A DNA stretch of 64,000 nt from Acidobacteriota bacterium. Its GTDB lineage: Bacteria; Acidobacteriota; Terriglobia; Acidiferrales; UBA7541. The notes below the pieces were generated by a model. It was not told where the DNA came from. It saw only the letters and a program-made list of their open reading frames with translations, and ran no database searches. The DNA is taken from assembly GCA_021788095.1 (NCBI GenBank), contig JAJYLB010000001.1, forward strand, positions 1-64,000, in the 5' to 3' direction. Numbering within the stretch: position 1 is the stretch's first letter; each line of letters begins with the position of its first letter. This document shows, one piece after another, positions 1 to 10,215 of this stretch. The position numbers and the translations under genes are program-made.

Positions 1-2
1 AC

Positions 3-125
3 CTGACCCACCAAATCATGAATTACATCCGGTTCTACAACCGCAACGCCCAGCCCTTTCGCTGGACTTATTCCAACCCGAGGAAGCGCATCCGTGTGTC
101 ACCTTCTTCGGTAACGCGACACTAG
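3..125 (+). mobile_element. 3' end of an IS630-like transposase (partial, cut by window edge)
   Basis: An open frame enters from the left edge and stops with TAG at 123-125. Its 40 residues include NYIRFYNRNAQPFRWTY, which resembles the conserved C-terminal tail of IS630/Tc1-like DDE transposases, where an aromatic and basic stretch closes the catalytic domain. The catalytic residues lie outside the window, so intactness cannot be judged. No inverted terminal repeat could be paired because the other end is missing. The family call rests on this short tail only. Confidence 0.55.
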
Positions 126-188
126 TGGCCCGTGACTGGTGTCCCGTGTCCCCTCCCAGCTGCCATTCCGAGGCGCCCGCTTGGTGTT

Positions 189-214
189 GTAGGGGCGACC
201 CTTGTGGTCGCCCG
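189..214. repeat. Short palindromic repeat, GGGCGACC family
   Basis: The sequence GTAGGGGCGACCCTTGTGGT followed by CGCCCG can fold as GGGCGACC/GGTCGCCC. Near-identical copies lie at 25288-25313 and 37625-37650, all in intergenic DNA. Its function is unknown. Confidence 0.75.
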
Positions 215-320
215 GCATCCACTCGGCAACCCGGGGCTAGAGCGAAGCCCCGTAGCCTCTTTGCTGGCCTAACCGCTCGGCGTCCTTTAGACTCGTAGCT
301 TCAAGAAACCAGCCTCTCCC

Positions 321-1628
321 ATGACCGAAAAGAAAAAATTCCATAGCGTGCGGGGCGTCCGCGACATCTTGCCGCCGGATAGCTCGCTTTGGAACTGGTT
401 CGAGCAGGCCGCGCGCGACACACTCGAAACCTACAATTTCCGCGAAATTCGCCTGCCGATCTTCGAGGATACCGAGCTATTCGCGCGTTCCGTTGGCGCG
501 GAAACGGATATCGTTTCCAAGGAGATGTACACCTTTCAGGACCAGCCAGCCGATTTGGAATCCGCGAACGAAATGGGGCGAGGGAAAGCTGTCAGCTTGC
601 GGCCCGAAGCGACCGCCAGCGTCGTGCGGGCGTACATCGAGCACGGGATGCAGACGCTGCCGGGGCTGGTGAAACTCTACTACTTGGGACCGATGTTCCG
701 GCGGGAGCGGCCGCAGAAGGGCCGGTACCGCCAGTTCTATCAGATTGGCGCGGAAGTGCTGGGCCAGAGCGATCACCCGGCCATCGACGCGGAAATGATC
801 GAGATGCTGATCGTTCTCCTCGGCCGATGCAAGATCGAGAGTTGGACGTTGCTCGTGAATTCGATTGGCGACGCGAATTGCCGGCCGGCCTACGTGGCCT
901 TGCTGCGCGAGGAACTGCGCAAGGTGAAAAACCAGCTTGGCGCAGACAGCCAGCGGCGCATCGACACCAATCCGCTGCGCGTGCTCGATTCGAAACTGGC
1001 GGAAGAGCAGGCGATCGTTGCATCGCTGCCGAAAATCGCGGACCATCTCTGCGACGACTGCCGCAACCATTTCGCGGAATTGCGCCGCCAGCTCGATCTG
1101 CGGTCGATTCCGTACACGGTCGATCCGCGCCTTGTTCGCGGACTCGATTACTACACCCGCACCACGTTCGAAATCACCAGTCCTCATCTCGGCGCGCAAA
1201 ATGCCCTGGCGGGTGGCGGGCGCTACGACGGCCTTTCGGAGATGCTGGGCGGGCCGCCGGCGAAATGCATCGGCTTCGCGCTCGGCGAAGACCGGTTCAT
1301 CGAAGTGATTCAGGCGGCGGGATCCCTCGATCGGGCCACGGCCGGCCGACCGCTCGACGCGTTCATCGTCTGGCTGGGCGCGGCAGCGTATCCCGCCGCC
1401 GTGCGCCTGGCGCGGCGGCTGCGCCAGGAAGGTTTCCGTGTCGAAATACCCGCCGAGGAATCGAAACTGAAGAAGGCGCTGAGTCTGGCCGAGCGACTAG
1501 GCGCGCGCTTTGCCATCATCGTCGGCGATCAGGAAGTGGCCGCCGGCGCCTACGCGGTCAAGCGGCTGGCGGATGGCGAGCAGCGGAAACTGGCGGAGTC
1601 TGATGTCGCCGGATTTCTGAGAGGCTGA
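321..1628 (+). CDS. hisS: Histidyl-tRNA synthetase
   Basis: This 435-residue class II synthetase charges tRNA-His with histidine in the cytoplasm. The class II motif 2 region RRERPQKGRYRQFYQ lies at residues 128-142, the histidine-specific signatures LVRGLDYYTRT at 271-281 and GGGRYDGL at 298-305, and the C-terminal anticodon-binding domain fills roughly residues 345-435. The length is normal for bacterial HisS. The start at 321 is the first ATG before the conserved KFHSVRGVRDILPPD block; no strong ribosome binding site precedes it. It heads a plus-strand run with aspS, mutL and cmk, but two palindromic repeats separate it from aspS, so cotranscription is uncertain. Confidence 0.97.
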   Translation: MTEKKKFHSVRGVRDILPPDSSLWNWFEQAARDTLETYNFREIRLPIFEDTELFARSVGAETDIVSKEMYTFQDQPADLESANEMGRGKAVSLRPEATASVVRAYIEHGMQTLPGLVKLYYLGPMFRRERPQKGRYRQFYQIGAEVLGQSDHPAIDAEMIEMLIVLLGRCKIESWTLLVNSIGDANCRPAYVALLREELRKVKNQLGADSQRRIDTNPLRVLDSKLAEEQAIVASLPKIADHLCDDCRNHFAELRRQLDLRSIPYTVDPRLVRGLDYYTRTTFEITSPHLGAQNALAGGGRYDGLSEMLGGPPAKCIGFALGEDRFIEVIQAAGSLDRATAGRPLDAFIVWLGAAAYPAAVRLARRLRQEGFRVEIPAEESKLKKALSLAERLGARFAIIVGDQEVAAGAYAVKRLADGEQRKLAESDVAGFLRG

Positions 1629-1642
1629 CGCGTGCCCGATCG

Positions 1643-1718
1643 GTAGCACAGCCACTCCTGGCTGTGCGCTTTTCATCGTGGCTGGCTCAGGCCCGCACAG
1701 GCAAGAGTGCCTGTGCTA
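1643..1718. repeat. Two adjacent GCACAG palindromes between hisS and aspS
   Basis: Two hairpin-forming units occur here: CACAGCCACTCCTGGCTGTG within 1643-1669 and CACAGGCAAGAGTGCCTGTG within 1694-1718. Both belong to a dispersed family also seen at 51.5-52.2 kb and 61.6-61.8 kb. They might act as a transcript hairpin after hisS, but neither has a T-run typical of an intrinsic terminator. Confidence 0.75.
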
Positions 1719-1746
1719 CTTTGCCGGATTCATGAGGAACTGACCA

Positions 1747-3531
1747 ATGCTCGACAGGCAGGGAGACTGGAAGCGGACGAACTATTGCGGCGATCTGCGC
1801 GCGGCCGATATCGGCCGCGAGGTGACCCTAATGGGCTGGGTGCACCGGCGGCGCGACCACGGCCAGATCATTTTCATCGATTTGCGCGACCGCAGCGGAA
1901 TCGCCCAGGTGGTTTTTCACGGCGATCAGGCGAAAGACGCCCACGCGAAGGCGGAAGAGCTGCGAGGCGAATACGTGGCCGCGGTGCGCGGGCGCGTGGT
2001 GCGGCGCGAGAAACCGAATCCGCAGATTCCCACGGGCGAGGTGGAAGTGCTGGCCGGCGAGCTGCGCCTGCTGAACGCGGCGCACGCGGCGCCCTTCGCC
2101 ATCGAAGACGAAATCACCGCGAGCGAGGAGACGCGGCTGCGGTTCCGCTACGTCGATTTGCGCCGGCCGCGCTTGCAGCGGAACCTGGGATTGCGGCACC
2201 GGCTGGTATTCGAGATGCGGCGCGCGCTCGACGAGCTGGGCTTCTACGAAATCGAGACGCCCGCGCTTGCGCGGCCTACGCCGGAAGGCGCGCGCGATTA
2301 TCTGGTTCCCAGCCGCGTGCATCACGGCCACTTCTACGCCCTGCCGCAGTCGCCCCAGCTTTTCAAGCAGTTGCTGATGATTTCCGGTCTCGACCGCTAC
2401 TTCCAGATCGCGCGCTGCTACCGCGACGAGGACTTGCGAGCCGACCGCCAGCCGGAATTCACCCAACTCGACCTCGAAATGTCGTTTCCGCGTCAGGACG
2501 ATATTTTCGAGGTAATCGAGCGGGTGCTCGAGCGGGTATGGGTGGCGACGGGATTGGCGGTTTCCCGCCCCTTCCGCCGGATGGAATATCGCGATGCGAT
2601 GGAGCGCTACGGCAGCGACAAGCCCGACCTCCGATTCGGGATGGAGCTTCGCGACGTGACGCCGTTTTTCGACCCGGCGCGCGAGACGCTCCGCATCCAC
2701 GGCAGCGTGAGGGCGGTAGCCGCTCCAGGCGGCGCGGCTCTTTCCCGCAAGCAGGTGGAAGAGTTGGTGGAGATGGCGAAATCACATGGCGCTTCCGGCG
2801 CGTACGCGGTGAAGATGGGGCCGGAAGGGGCGGCCTCTTCGCTCGAGAAGCCGCTCGGCGCCGAGAACTTGCGCGCGATGACGGAGTCGCTCGGGGCGAA
2901 AGCGGGCGATCTGATTCTTGCCGTCGCCGCAGCCGCGGGAGGGACGGCGGCCAAGGGCCCCGATCCCGCGCTCCCCATCGCGGGCCATTTGCGCCTGGGG
3001 CTTGCCCACCGGCTGAAGCTCGTTCCCCAAGGCCGCTGGGAATTCACCTGGCTCACGGGCTTCCCGCTCTTCGAGTGGAGCGAAACGGAAAAGCGCTGGG
3101 GGAGCGCGCAACATCCGTTCACCGGCATCGTGGAGGAGGATCTGGAGAAGCTGGAATCGGCGCCGTGGGAAGTGCGGTCGAAAGGCTACGACCTCGTTTT
3201 GAACGGAGTCGAGCTGGGCTCGGGCAGCATACGGATCCACCGCCAAGACGTGCAGGCGCGCTTGTTCCGCGCGCTTGGCCTCTCGGACGAAGAAGCGCGG
3301 CACCGGTTCGGTTTCTTCCTCGACGCGCTCACCTATGGCACGCCGCCGCATGGCGGGATCGCGCTCGGCCTGGACCGCATGGTGGCTCTGCTGGCAGGCG
3401 AGAAGTCGATTCGCGAAGTCATCGCGTTCCCCAAAACCACCGCGGCGCAAGACTTGATGGCCGATTCGCCCGCGACGGTCGACACGCAGCAGCTCGATGA
3501 GCTGGGCATCCGCATCAAGGAGAGCGGATGA
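1747..3531 (+). CDS. aspS: Aspartyl-tRNA synthetase (bacterial type)
   Basis: This 594-residue protein has the full bacterial AspRS layout: an N-terminal OB-fold anticodon-binding domain (about 1-110), the class II core, a GAD insertion domain (about 300-420) and the C-terminal catalytic half. Visible signatures are the QPEFTQLDLEMSF segment near residue 235 and motif 3, GGIALGLDRM, at about 536-545. A GAGGAA ribosome binding site precedes the ATG at 1747. The stop overlaps the mutL start by four bases (ATGA), so translation of the two is probably coupled. Whether the enzyme also makes Asp-tRNA-Asn cannot be told from this window. Confidence 0.97.
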   Translation: MLDRQGDWKRTNYCGDLRAADIGREVTLMGWVHRRRDHGQIIFIDLRDRSGIAQVVFHGDQAKDAHAKAEELRGEYVAAVRGRVVRREKPNPQIPTGEVEVLAGELRLLNAAHAAPFAIEDEITASEETRLRFRYVDLRRPRLQRNLGLRHRLVFEMRRALDELGFYEIETPALARPTPEGARDYLVPSRVHHGHFYALPQSPQLFKQLLMISGLDRYFQIARCYRDEDLRADRQPEFTQLDLEMSFPRQDDIFEVIERVLERVWVATGLAVSRPFRRMEYRDAMERYGSDKPDLRFGMELRDVTPFFDPARETLRIHGSVRAVAAPGGAALSRKQVEELVEMAKSHGASGAYAVKMGPEGAASSLEKPLGAENLRAMTESLGAKAGDLILAVAAAAGGTAAKGPDPALPIAGHLRLGLAHRLKLVPQGRWEFTWLTGFPLFEWSETEKRWGSAQHPFTGIVEEDLEKLESAPWEVRSKGYDLVLNGVELGSGSIRIHRQDVQARLFRALGLSDEEARHRFGFFLDALTYGTPPHGGIALGLDRMVALLAGEKSIREVIAFPKTTAAQDLMADSPATVDTQQLDELGIRIKESG

Positions 3532-5486
3532 GCAAGATACGCATATTGCCCGAGATGGTGGCGAACCAGATTGCCGCGGGCGAGGTGGTGGAGCGGCCGG
3601 CGTCGATTGTGAAGGAGCTGGTGGAGAACGCGCTCGACGCCGAAGCGCGTACGGTGGAAGTGGAAGCGGTGGCGGGCGGTAAGAGCTTGGTCGCGGTCTC
3701 GGACGACGGCTGCGGAATGACCCGCGACGACGCGCTCCTCGCGTTCGAGCGCCACGCCACCAGCAAGCTGCGCACCGCCGAAGACCTGCTTTCCATCGCG
3801 ACGTTGGGATTCCGGGGCGAGGCCTTGCCCACCATCGCCGCCGTCACGCGCCTCGCGCTCGAAACGCGCGTCGCGGGGGAAGAGCAGGGAACGCGAATCG
3901 AATGGACGGCGGGGAAAATGGTCTCCGTGAAGCCGGTGGGCGCGCCCGTGGGAACGAAAGTGACGGCGCGCGACCTGTTCTACTCGGTGCCCGCGCGGCG
4001 GAAATTTCTGCGGTCGGATACGGTCGAGCTGGGCCACATCGCGTCTCTGGTCACCCATTACGCGCTCGCCTTTCCCGAGCGGCATTTCGTCCTGAAAACG
4101 CCTTCGCAGGAGATCGTTAACGCCGCGTCCGCCGCGCGGCTCGCCGACCGCGTCTACCAGCTTTTCGGCCGGCAAACGCTCGAGCAGATGATCGAGATTC
4201 CGGAGCATTCGGCGCCGATGCGCTTCTCGATCACGGAGCCGGAACCCGAACCGAGCGAGCTGGCCGAGGTCATCACGGTGCGCGGCTTCGCTTCGCGGCC
4301 GCAGGTGGAGCGGCCGAACCGGAACAACATCTACATCTTCGTGAATCGGCGGCTGATTCGCGACCGGCTGATCCTCCACGCGATCGGCGAAGCGTACCGG
4401 AACCTGATGCCGCCAGGCGTCTTCCCCATGGTTTTGCTCTTCCTGGAGATGCCCTACACGGCGGTGGATGTGAACGTGCACCCATCGAAAATCGAGGTGC
4501 GCTTCCGCCACTCGTCTTTCGTGCACGACTTCGTGCGCGACGCGATTCGACAGGCACTCTCTCAGGCGCGCGCGGTGGCGACTTTCCCCTCGCGCCCGGC
4601 CGCGGCTCCGGCACCGCCGGAAGCGGGTATGGCTCGGAGCGGCGCGGGCGCCGGCCAGCCAGGCTACGCTCCGGCCGGTGCAAACGCGGCGCCCGGGGGC
4701 GCGCCGGCGGCCGCCGGACTTGACGCCGGCGTGGCGCTGGGTCAGGGATTCGAGCTGGTGGAAGGGCCGCTCAGGCCCGAAGGGATGCGGCTGGGATTCG
4801 ATCCCGGGCAAACGATCGAAATTGGCGCGAGCGCGGGCGATTTCGCCCGGCAGTTCCGCGAAGCGGCCGAAAAGCAGCAGCAGACGCCGGCCGCCGGCCC
4901 GGAATCCATTGCGACGCTCAAGCCTTTGGGACAGGTCAACAGCAGCTTCATCGTCGCGGTCAACGGCGAAGGCTTGTGGATCGTGGATCAGCACGTGGCG
5001 CACGAGCGCGTGCTCTTCGAACGGCACCTGGCCGCGCGCCGCGCCGGGCCGCTGCCGGGCCAGCGGCTCCTGGTGCCGCTCGTCATCGAACTCGGCCCGC
5101 GCCAGTTCGCCATATTCGATCGGATCGCCGAGGAGTTGGTGGCCAACGGCTTCGAAGTCGCCGTCCTGGGAACGCGCACGGTGGCGATTCAGGCGGCGCC
5201 GGCCGGGGTGGCGGGAGGCGACGTGGAGAAGCTGCTCGAAGAGATCCTGGATGGAATCGAGCGGGAGAACCAGGCCGTCTCGCTCGAGACGGTGCAGAGG
5301 AAAATCGCGGCTTCCACCGCCTGCCGCGCCGCCATCAAGGCTTACATGCCGCTCGACCAAACGAAAATGGAATGGTTGCTCGCCGAGCTTTCCCGCGCCG
5401 AATATCCCATGAGCTGCCCGCACGGCCGGCCGGTACTGCTGCGGTATTCGGTCCAGGAAATCGAAAGAGCGTTCAAGAGAATCTGA
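3528..5486 (+). CDS. mutL: DNA mismatch repair protein MutL (endonuclease type)
   Basis: This 652-residue MutL has the GHKL ATPase signatures near its N-terminus: ELVENALDA (about 29-37), DDGCGM, ATSKL and TLGFRGEAL. A proline- and alanine-rich linker spans roughly residues 345-400. The C-terminal dimerisation domain carries DQHVAHERVLFE near residue 487, close to the DQHA(X)2E(X)4E metal motif of MutL proteins that nick DNA themselves, plus ACRAAIK (about 597) and CPHGRP (about 630). This suggests a nicking MutL, as expected where MutH is absent. Odd point: the motif reads DQHV rather than DQHA. The start overlaps the aspS stop and has its own GGAGAG site. Confidence 0.96.
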   Translation: MSKIRILPEMVANQIAAGEVVERPASIVKELVENALDAEARTVEVEAVAGGKSLVAVSDDGCGMTRDDALLAFERHATSKLRTAEDLLSIATLGFRGEALPTIAAVTRLALETRVAGEEQGTRIEWTAGKMVSVKPVGAPVGTKVTARDLFYSVPARRKFLRSDTVELGHIASLVTHYALAFPERHFVLKTPSQEIVNAASAARLADRVYQLFGRQTLEQMIEIPEHSAPMRFSITEPEPEPSELAEVITVRGFASRPQVERPNRNNIYIFVNRRLIRDRLILHAIGEAYRNLMPPGVFPMVLLFLEMPYTAVDVNVHPSKIEVRFRHSSFVHDFVRDAIRQALSQARAVATFPSRPAAAPAPPEAGMARSGAGAGQPGYAPAGANAAPGGAPAAAGLDAGVALGQGFELVEGPLRPEGMRLGFDPGQTIEIGASAGDFARQFREAAEKQQQTPAAGPESIATLKPLGQVNSSFIVAVNGEGLWIVDQHVAHERVLFERHLAARRAGPLPGQRLLVPLVIELGPRQFAIFDRIAEELVANGFEVAVLGTRTVAIQAAPAGVAGGDVEKLLEEILDGIERENQAVSLETVQRKIAASTACRAAIKAYMPLDQTKMEWLLAELSRAEYPMSCPHGRPVLLRYSVQEIERAFKRI

Positions 5487-5489
5487 AGG

Positions 5490-5520
5490 GCCGTGATTCG
5501 TGACCCGTGATCCGAGGCCG
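5490..5520. repeat. Short CCGTGA-type direct repeats between mutL and cmk
   Basis: The spacer reads CCGTGATTCGTGACCCGTGA followed by TCC, a run of imperfect 7-10 base units. The same kind of repeat is expanded at 61.2-61.3 kb. No function is evident. Confidence 0.6.
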
Positions 5521-5537
5521 GAGGGCGTGGTGCGCCT

Positions 5538-6203
5538 GTGAAGAAGCTTACGATCGCGATTGACGGGCCGGTGGGCTCGGGAAAGAGCACGGCGGCGATG
5601 CGGGTGGCAGAGCTGCTCGCCTACGACTACATCGAAACCGGCGCGATGTATCGCGCCGTGGGCTTGGCGGCACTGGAAGCCGGCGTTCGGCTGGACGACG
5701 CCGTCGCCGTCGCGCGCATCGCCCAAACCGCGAAGATCGACGTGCGGTGGGAAGGACGGCGTACCCGCGTCTGGCTCGATGGGCGAGAGATGAGCGAAGA
5801 GATTCGACGACCGGAAGCCGCGGAAGCGGCTTCGCGGGTATCCGCGATCGCCGGCGTGCGGGAGAGCCTGGTCCGCAAACAGAAGGAACTGGCGGCCGAA
5901 GGCGGCGTGGTGATGGAGGGGCGGGACATCGGCAGCGTGGTTTTGCCGCACGCCGATTTGAAGCTTTTCCTGACCGCGTCGGTGGAAAGGCGCGCGCGGC
6001 GCCGGCTCGATGAAATGGCCGAGCGCGGGGAACTGGTCGCTTTCGATCGGATGAGAATGGAGGTGGCCGAGCGGGACCGGCGCGACAGCCAGCGGGCCGC
6101 CTCGCCGCTCGTCGCCGCACCCGACGCGATCGTCGTCGACAGCACGGCCATGGAGGCCGAGGAAGTGGCGCGCGTGATCGTTCTGCTCGCGCAGCAGAGA
6201 TAA
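5538..6203 (+). CDS. cmk: Cytidylate kinase
   Basis: This 221-residue kinase phosphorylates CMP and dCMP to the diphosphates. The P-loop GPVGSGKST lies at residues 9-17, followed by the family segments YIETGAMYRAVGLAAL and MEGRDIGSVVLPHADLKLFL. The length matches bacterial Cmk. The GTG start at 5538 is the only one that keeps the N-terminal beta strand and P-loop spacing, and GGAGGG stands upstream. It is 51 bases after mutL and probably the last gene of that run. It converges on rho. Confidence 0.96.
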   Translation: MKKLTIAIDGPVGSGKSTAAMRVAELLAYDYIETGAMYRAVGLAALEAGVRLDDAVAVARIAQTAKIDVRWEGRRTRVWLDGREMSEEIRRPEAAEAASRVSAIAGVRESLVRKQKELAAEGGVVMEGRDIGSVVLPHADLKLFLTASVERRARRRLDEMAERGELVAFDRMRMEVAERDRRDSQRAASPLVAAPDAIVVDSTAMEAEEVARVIVLLAQQR

Positions 6204-6248
6204 GCCCTGCCGCCTGCAGCGCGCCCGCGGCGATTGGCGAAGGTTTGG

Positions 6249-6276
6249 ACGTAGCGCCGGGCTTCAGCCCGGCATG
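6249..6276. repeat. GCCGGGCTTCAGCCCGGC palindrome between convergent cmk and rho
   Basis: GCCGGGCTTCAGCCCGGC forms a strong hairpin in the 233-base gap between convergent genes. Related copies lie at 30021-30062 and 34961-34988, and one in the opposite direction near 52060-52095. It could stop transcription from either side, but it has no adjoining T-run. Confidence 0.7.
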
Positions 6277-6436
6277 CCCTCGGAATCGATTCGCGCGGGA
6301 AGCCCTTCGTGGGGAAGGCGCGGCCGGCAATTGCGTTTGGGGAAACCCAGGCGCATGGCCTTGGCTGGGCCGGCAGCCGTAATGAAATCCCCGGGGAGAC
6401 CGAGACGTCCTACAAGGGCAAGCGCACGCGCCGCGA

Positions 6437-7696
6437 TCAGGAAGGGCTCTGCATCGAAGCGAGGAATTCGCCGTTGGTCTTGGTCTTGGCCAGGCGGCTG
6501 AGCAGCAGTTCCATCGCCTCGACGGGTGAGAGCGGGCTGAGCACCTTGCGCAGGATCCACACGCGATTCAGCTCTTCGGGTGGGAGCAGCAACTCGTCTT
6601 TGCGCGTTCCGGAACGGTTGATATCGATCGACGGGAAGATGCGCTTGTCCACCAGCCGCCGGTCGAGATTGATCTCCATATTGCCGGTGCCTTTGAATTC
6701 CTCGAAGATCACGTCGTCCATCCGGCTGCCCGTATCCACCAGGCAGGTGGCGATGATGGTGAGCGACCCGCCCTCCTCGATGTTGCGGGCGGCGGCGAAG
6801 AAGCGGCGCGGCCGCTGCAGGGCGTTGGCGTCGATACCGCCGGAGAGCACCTTGCCGGAAGGCGGGGTAACGGCGTTATAGGCGCGCGCCAGGCGGGTGA
6901 GCGAGTCGAGCAGGATCACCACGTCGCGCCGGTGCTCGACCAGCCGCTTGGCCTTTTCCAGAACCATTTCGGCCACCTGGATGTGGCGCTGGGGCGGCTC
7001 GTCGAACGTCGAGCTGATCACCTCGCCCTTGACGGTGCGCTGCATGTCCGTCACTTCCTCCGGCCGCTCGTCGATCAGCAGCACGATCAGCGAGACCTCG
7101 GGATGGTTGGCGGTCACCGAATTGGCCACCGACTGCAGCATCATGGTTTTGCCGGTGCGCGGCGGGGCGACGATCAACCCGCGCTGGCCCTTGCCGATGG
7201 GGCAGAGCATGTCGAGGACGCGGCCGGTGAGGTTCTCCTTGGCGGTCTCGAGCCGGATCCGCTCCTGGGGATAAAGCGGCGTCAGGTTGTCGAAGAAGAT
7301 CTTGTTCCGGGCGACTTCCGGGTCCTCGAAATTGATCGCTTCGACCTTGACCAGGGCGAAGTACCGCTCGCCCTCCTTCGGGGGACGCACCTGTCCGCTG
7401 ATGGTGTCGCCGGTGCGCAGATCGAATTTGCGGATCTGCGACGGCGAGACGTAGATATCGTCGGGGCCAGGCAGGTAATTGTATTCGGGGGCGCGGAGGA
7501 AGCCGAAGCCGTCCGGGAGGCATTCGAGGACGCCTTCCGAAAAGATCAGGCCGCTCTTCTCCGCCTGGCCGCGCAGGATCTGAAAGATCATCTCCTGCTT
7601 GCGCATGCCGCCGGCGCCGGGGATATTGAGTTCCTTGGCGATTTTCGCCAGATCGGAAATATTTTTCTCTTTTAGTTCTGCAAGACTGATGTTCAT
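6437..7696 (-). CDS. rho: Transcription termination factor Rho
   Basis: This 419-residue hexameric RNA helicase ends transcription at Rho-dependent sites. It has an N-terminal Rho_N helical domain ([20 protein letters not shown]), an RNA-binding cold-shock-like domain ([20 protein letters not shown]), Walker A ([10 protein letters not shown]) and Walker B ([10 protein letters not shown]). The start was set at 7696, not at the upstream in-frame codons, because AAGGA sits just ahead of it and the resulting length is the standard one. It follows lon by 100 bases on the same strand. Confidence 0.97.
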   Translation of the reverse strand: MNISLAELKEKNISDLAKIAKELNIPGAGGMRKQEMIFQILRGQAEKSGLIFSEGVLECLPDGFGFLRAPEYNYLPGPDDIYVSPSQIRKFDLRTGDTISGQVRPPKEGERYFALVKVEAINFEDPEVARNKIFFDNLTPLYPQERIRLETAKENLTGRVLDMLCPIGKGQRGLIVAPPRTGKTMMLQSVANSVTANHPEVSLIVLLIDERPEEVTDMQRTVKGEVISSTFDEPPQRHIQVAEMVLEKAKRLVEHRRDVVILLDSLTRLARAYNAVTPPSGKVLSGGIDANALQRPRRFFAAARNIEEGGSLTIIATCLVDTGSRMDDVIFEEFKGTGNMEINLDRRLVDKRIFPSIDINRSGTRKDELLLPPEELNRVWILRKVLSPLSPVEAMELLLSRLAKTKTNGEFLASMQSPS

Positions 7697-7796
7697 GCTT
7701 TTTTCCTTCATGAGGGTTGGGGTCCGGGCGAAATCCCCTTCGGCAGTCTTCAGGCAGCGAGCGCCACGGGCAAACGCCAAAGCTGCGGGCGCCCCG

Positions 7797-10199
7797 TCAG
7801 TTGGTCAGCTCCTGATCCTGCTGTAGGTTCTCGCTGAATTCCTGTGCCACTTCGGCCGGGGCGCCGTCGGCCGGGAGCGGCCGTTCGAGCGCGAGGGCCA
7901 GCACATCGTCCATGCTCTCGACGAATTTGATGGTGAGTTCCGCTTGCACGTCGGCGGGAACGTCGGCCAGGTCCTTTTCGTTGTCCCGGGGCAAAATCAC
8001 GGTGCGAATGCCGGTGCGATGGGCGGCGAGCAGCTTTTCCTTGACGCCGCCGATGGCCAGCACCTTGCCCCGCAGGGTGATTTCCCCGGTCATGGCCACC
8101 GAGCAGAGGACGGGCACGCGCACCAGCGCGCTCACGATCGACGCGGCGATGGTGATGCCGGCGGAGGGGCCGTCCTTGGGTATGGCGCCCTCCGGGGCGT
8201 GGACGTGGATATCGAGATGGCGGTAGAAATCCTTCGCCAAGCCAAACTGGGGGCTGCGGGAGCGGATGAAGCTCATGGCCGCCTGGGCCGATTCCTGCAT
8301 GACTTCGCCGAGCTGGCCGGTGAGGGTGAGCCGGCCTTTGCCGGGCATGACGCTGGCTTCGGTGGCGAGCACCTGGCCGCCCATTTCCGTCCAGGCGAGG
8401 CCGGTGGCGAGGCCGATCTCGTCTTTCTTCTGCGACCACGGATCGCGATACTTTATCACGCCGAGGTATTCGTGGACGTTGGCGGGGGCGACTTCGACCT
8501 GGATCTTGCGCCCCTCCTTGACCACCCGCCGGGCGATTTTCCGGCAGATATTGGCGATTTCCCGCTCGATGCCGCGTACGCCCGCTTCGTGCGTGTAGTA
8601 CCGGATCAGGTGGGTGAGGGCTTCGTCGCGCAGCTCGAAATTCGCCGGCGTAAGGCCCGCGGCCTCGCGCTGCTTGCGCAGGAGGAACCGCCGGCTGATC
8701 TCCAGCTTTTCGCGCTCGGTGTAGCCGGGCAGCCGGAGGATCTCCATCCGGTCCTGGAGCGGCTGGGGAATGGTGTGCAGCACGTTGGCGGTGCAGATGA
8801 ACATCACCTTCGAGAGGTCGTATTCGACGTCGAGATAGTGATCGGTGAAGGAGTGGTTCAGCTCGGGATCGAGCACCTCCATCAGGGCGGCCGAGGGATC
8901 CCCGCGGAAATCCATCGACATCTTATCGACTTCGTCGAGGACGAACACGGGATTCGTGACCCCGGCCTTGCGCATCATCTGGATGATCTGGCCGGGGAGG
9001 GCCCCGATATAGGTGCGGCGGTGGCCGCGGATTTCGGCTTCGTCGCGCACGCCGCCGAGCGATAGCCGGACGAATTTGCGCCCGGTGGCGCGGCCGATGG
9101 ACATGGCCAGCGAGGTCTTGCCGACGCCCGGGGCCCCGAGGAAGCAGAGGATCGACCCTTTGGGATTCTTCACCAGCTGGCGCACGGCGAGATATTCGAG
9201 GATGCGTTCCTTGATCTTCTCGAGGCCGTAGTGATCTTCGTTCAGGATTCGCTCGGCGGCCTCGATGTTGCGGATTTCGCGCGAGCGTTTCTTCCAGGGC
9301 ACGGCGAGCAGCCACTCGAGGTAGTTGCGCGATACGGTCGATTCGGCCGACATCGGGGGCATGGCTTCGAGCCGTTTCATCTCCTGCAGCGCCTTCTCGC
9401 GGGCGTCGGCGGTCATGCCGGCGGCGTCGATGCGCTTGCGCAACTGTTCGAGCTCGGCGGCTTCGTTGCGCCCCAACTCCTTCTGGATGGCCTTGAGCTT
9501 CTCGTTCAGGTAGTACTCTTTCTGCGCCCGCTCCATCTGCCGCTTCACGCGATTGTTGATGGTGCGGTCGACGTTCAGCTTCTCGATCTCGATTTCAAGC
9601 AGCTCGGCGATGCGGGTGAGCCGCTGGGCGGGATCGACGATCTCGAGCAGTTCCTGCTTCTCCTCGACCGATACCTGGAGGTTCCAAGCGATGCTGTCGG
9701 CCAGTCGGTCGGGGTCCTCCGTGCGGACGGAAGCGAGGACGCTGTCGTAATTCAGGCTCTGGGCGAGTTTGACGTACTGCTCGAAGAGCGTGGTCACGCG
9801 GCGGGTCGTCTGTTCCACCTGCGGAGTCACTTCGGCGCGGCTTTGGATCACGCGCAGAGCCGCGCGGAAGAAGCCCTCTTCGCTCGAGAGCTGCAGGATC
9901 CGCGCGCGATCGGTGCCCTCGACCAGCACGCGGATGTTGCCGTCGGGCAGGCGCACGCTCTGAACGATGCGGGCGAGCGTGCCCACCTGGAAGATCTCGC
10001 CGGGCTTGGGGTCGTCGACGGAGGCGTCGTGCTGGGTGGCGAGGAAAATCCGCTTGTCGCCGGCGAGCGCTTCCTCGAGCGCGCGGACCGACGCCTCCCG
10101 CCCCACGATGAAGGGTGTCATGACCTGCGGGAAGATCACCATGTCCCGCACGGGCATCATGGGCACCCGCTTCACGTCGCCTTTGTCCCGGGTAAACAT
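7797..10199 (-). CDS. lon: ATP-dependent protease Lon
   Basis: This 800-residue cytoplasmic protease degrades misfolded and regulatory proteins. It shows the N-terminal substrate-binding LON domain, a coiled region rich in Glu and Lys (about 190-260), the AAA+ module with Walker [13 protein letters not shown], and the C-terminal serine-lysine protease domain with [14 protein letters not shown], the catalytic Ser being near residue 680. The length is typical for LonA. It starts 16 bases after the clpX stop, so the two are probably cotranscribed. No clear ribosome binding site precedes the ATG. Confidence 0.97.
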   Translation of the reverse strand: MFTRDKGDVKRVPMMPVRDMVIFPQVMTPFIVGREASVRALEEALAGDKRIFLATQHDASVDDPKPGEIFQVGTLARIVQSVRLPDGNIRVLVEGTDRARILQLSSEEGFFRAALRVIQSRAEVTPQVEQTTRRVTTLFEQYVKLAQSLNYDSVLASVRTEDPDRLADSIAWNLQVSVEEKQELLEIVDPAQRLTRIAELLEIEIEKLNVDRTINNRVKRQMERAQKEYYLNEKLKAIQKELGRNEAAELEQLRKRIDAAGMTADAREKALQEMKRLEAMPPMSAESTVSRNYLEWLLAVPWKKRSREIRNIEAAERILNEDHYGLEKIKERILEYLAVRQLVKNPKGSILCFLGAPGVGKTSLAMSIGRATGRKFVRLSLGGVRDEAEIRGHRRTYIGALPGQIIQMMRKAGVTNPVFVLDEVDKMSMDFRGDPSAALMEVLDPELNHSFTDHYLDVEYDLSKVMFICTANVLHTIPQPLQDRMEILRLPGYTEREKLEISRRFLLRKQREAAGLTPANFELRDEALTHLIRYYTHEAGVRGIEREIANICRKIARRVVKEGRKIQVEVAPANVHEYLGVIKYRDPWSQKKDEIGLATGLAWTEMGGQVLATEASVMPGKGRLTLTGQLGEVMQESAQAAMSFIRSRSPQFGLAKDFYRHLDIHVHAPEGAIPKDGPSAGITIAASIVSALVRVPVLCSVAMTGEITLRGKVLAIGGVKEKLLAAHRTGIRTVILPRDNEKDLADVPADVQAELTIKFVESMDDVLALALERPLPADGAPAEVAQEFSENLQQDQELTN

Positions 10200-10215
10200 G
10201 CGCCGGCCTGCTGCT

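Noticed and set aside
3333-5951. Long minus-strand open frame (872 codons) opposite aspS, mutL and cmk
   Set aside because: It is antisense to three clearly real genes, has an Arg/His/Ala-rich composition and no domain; a GC-rich shadow frame.
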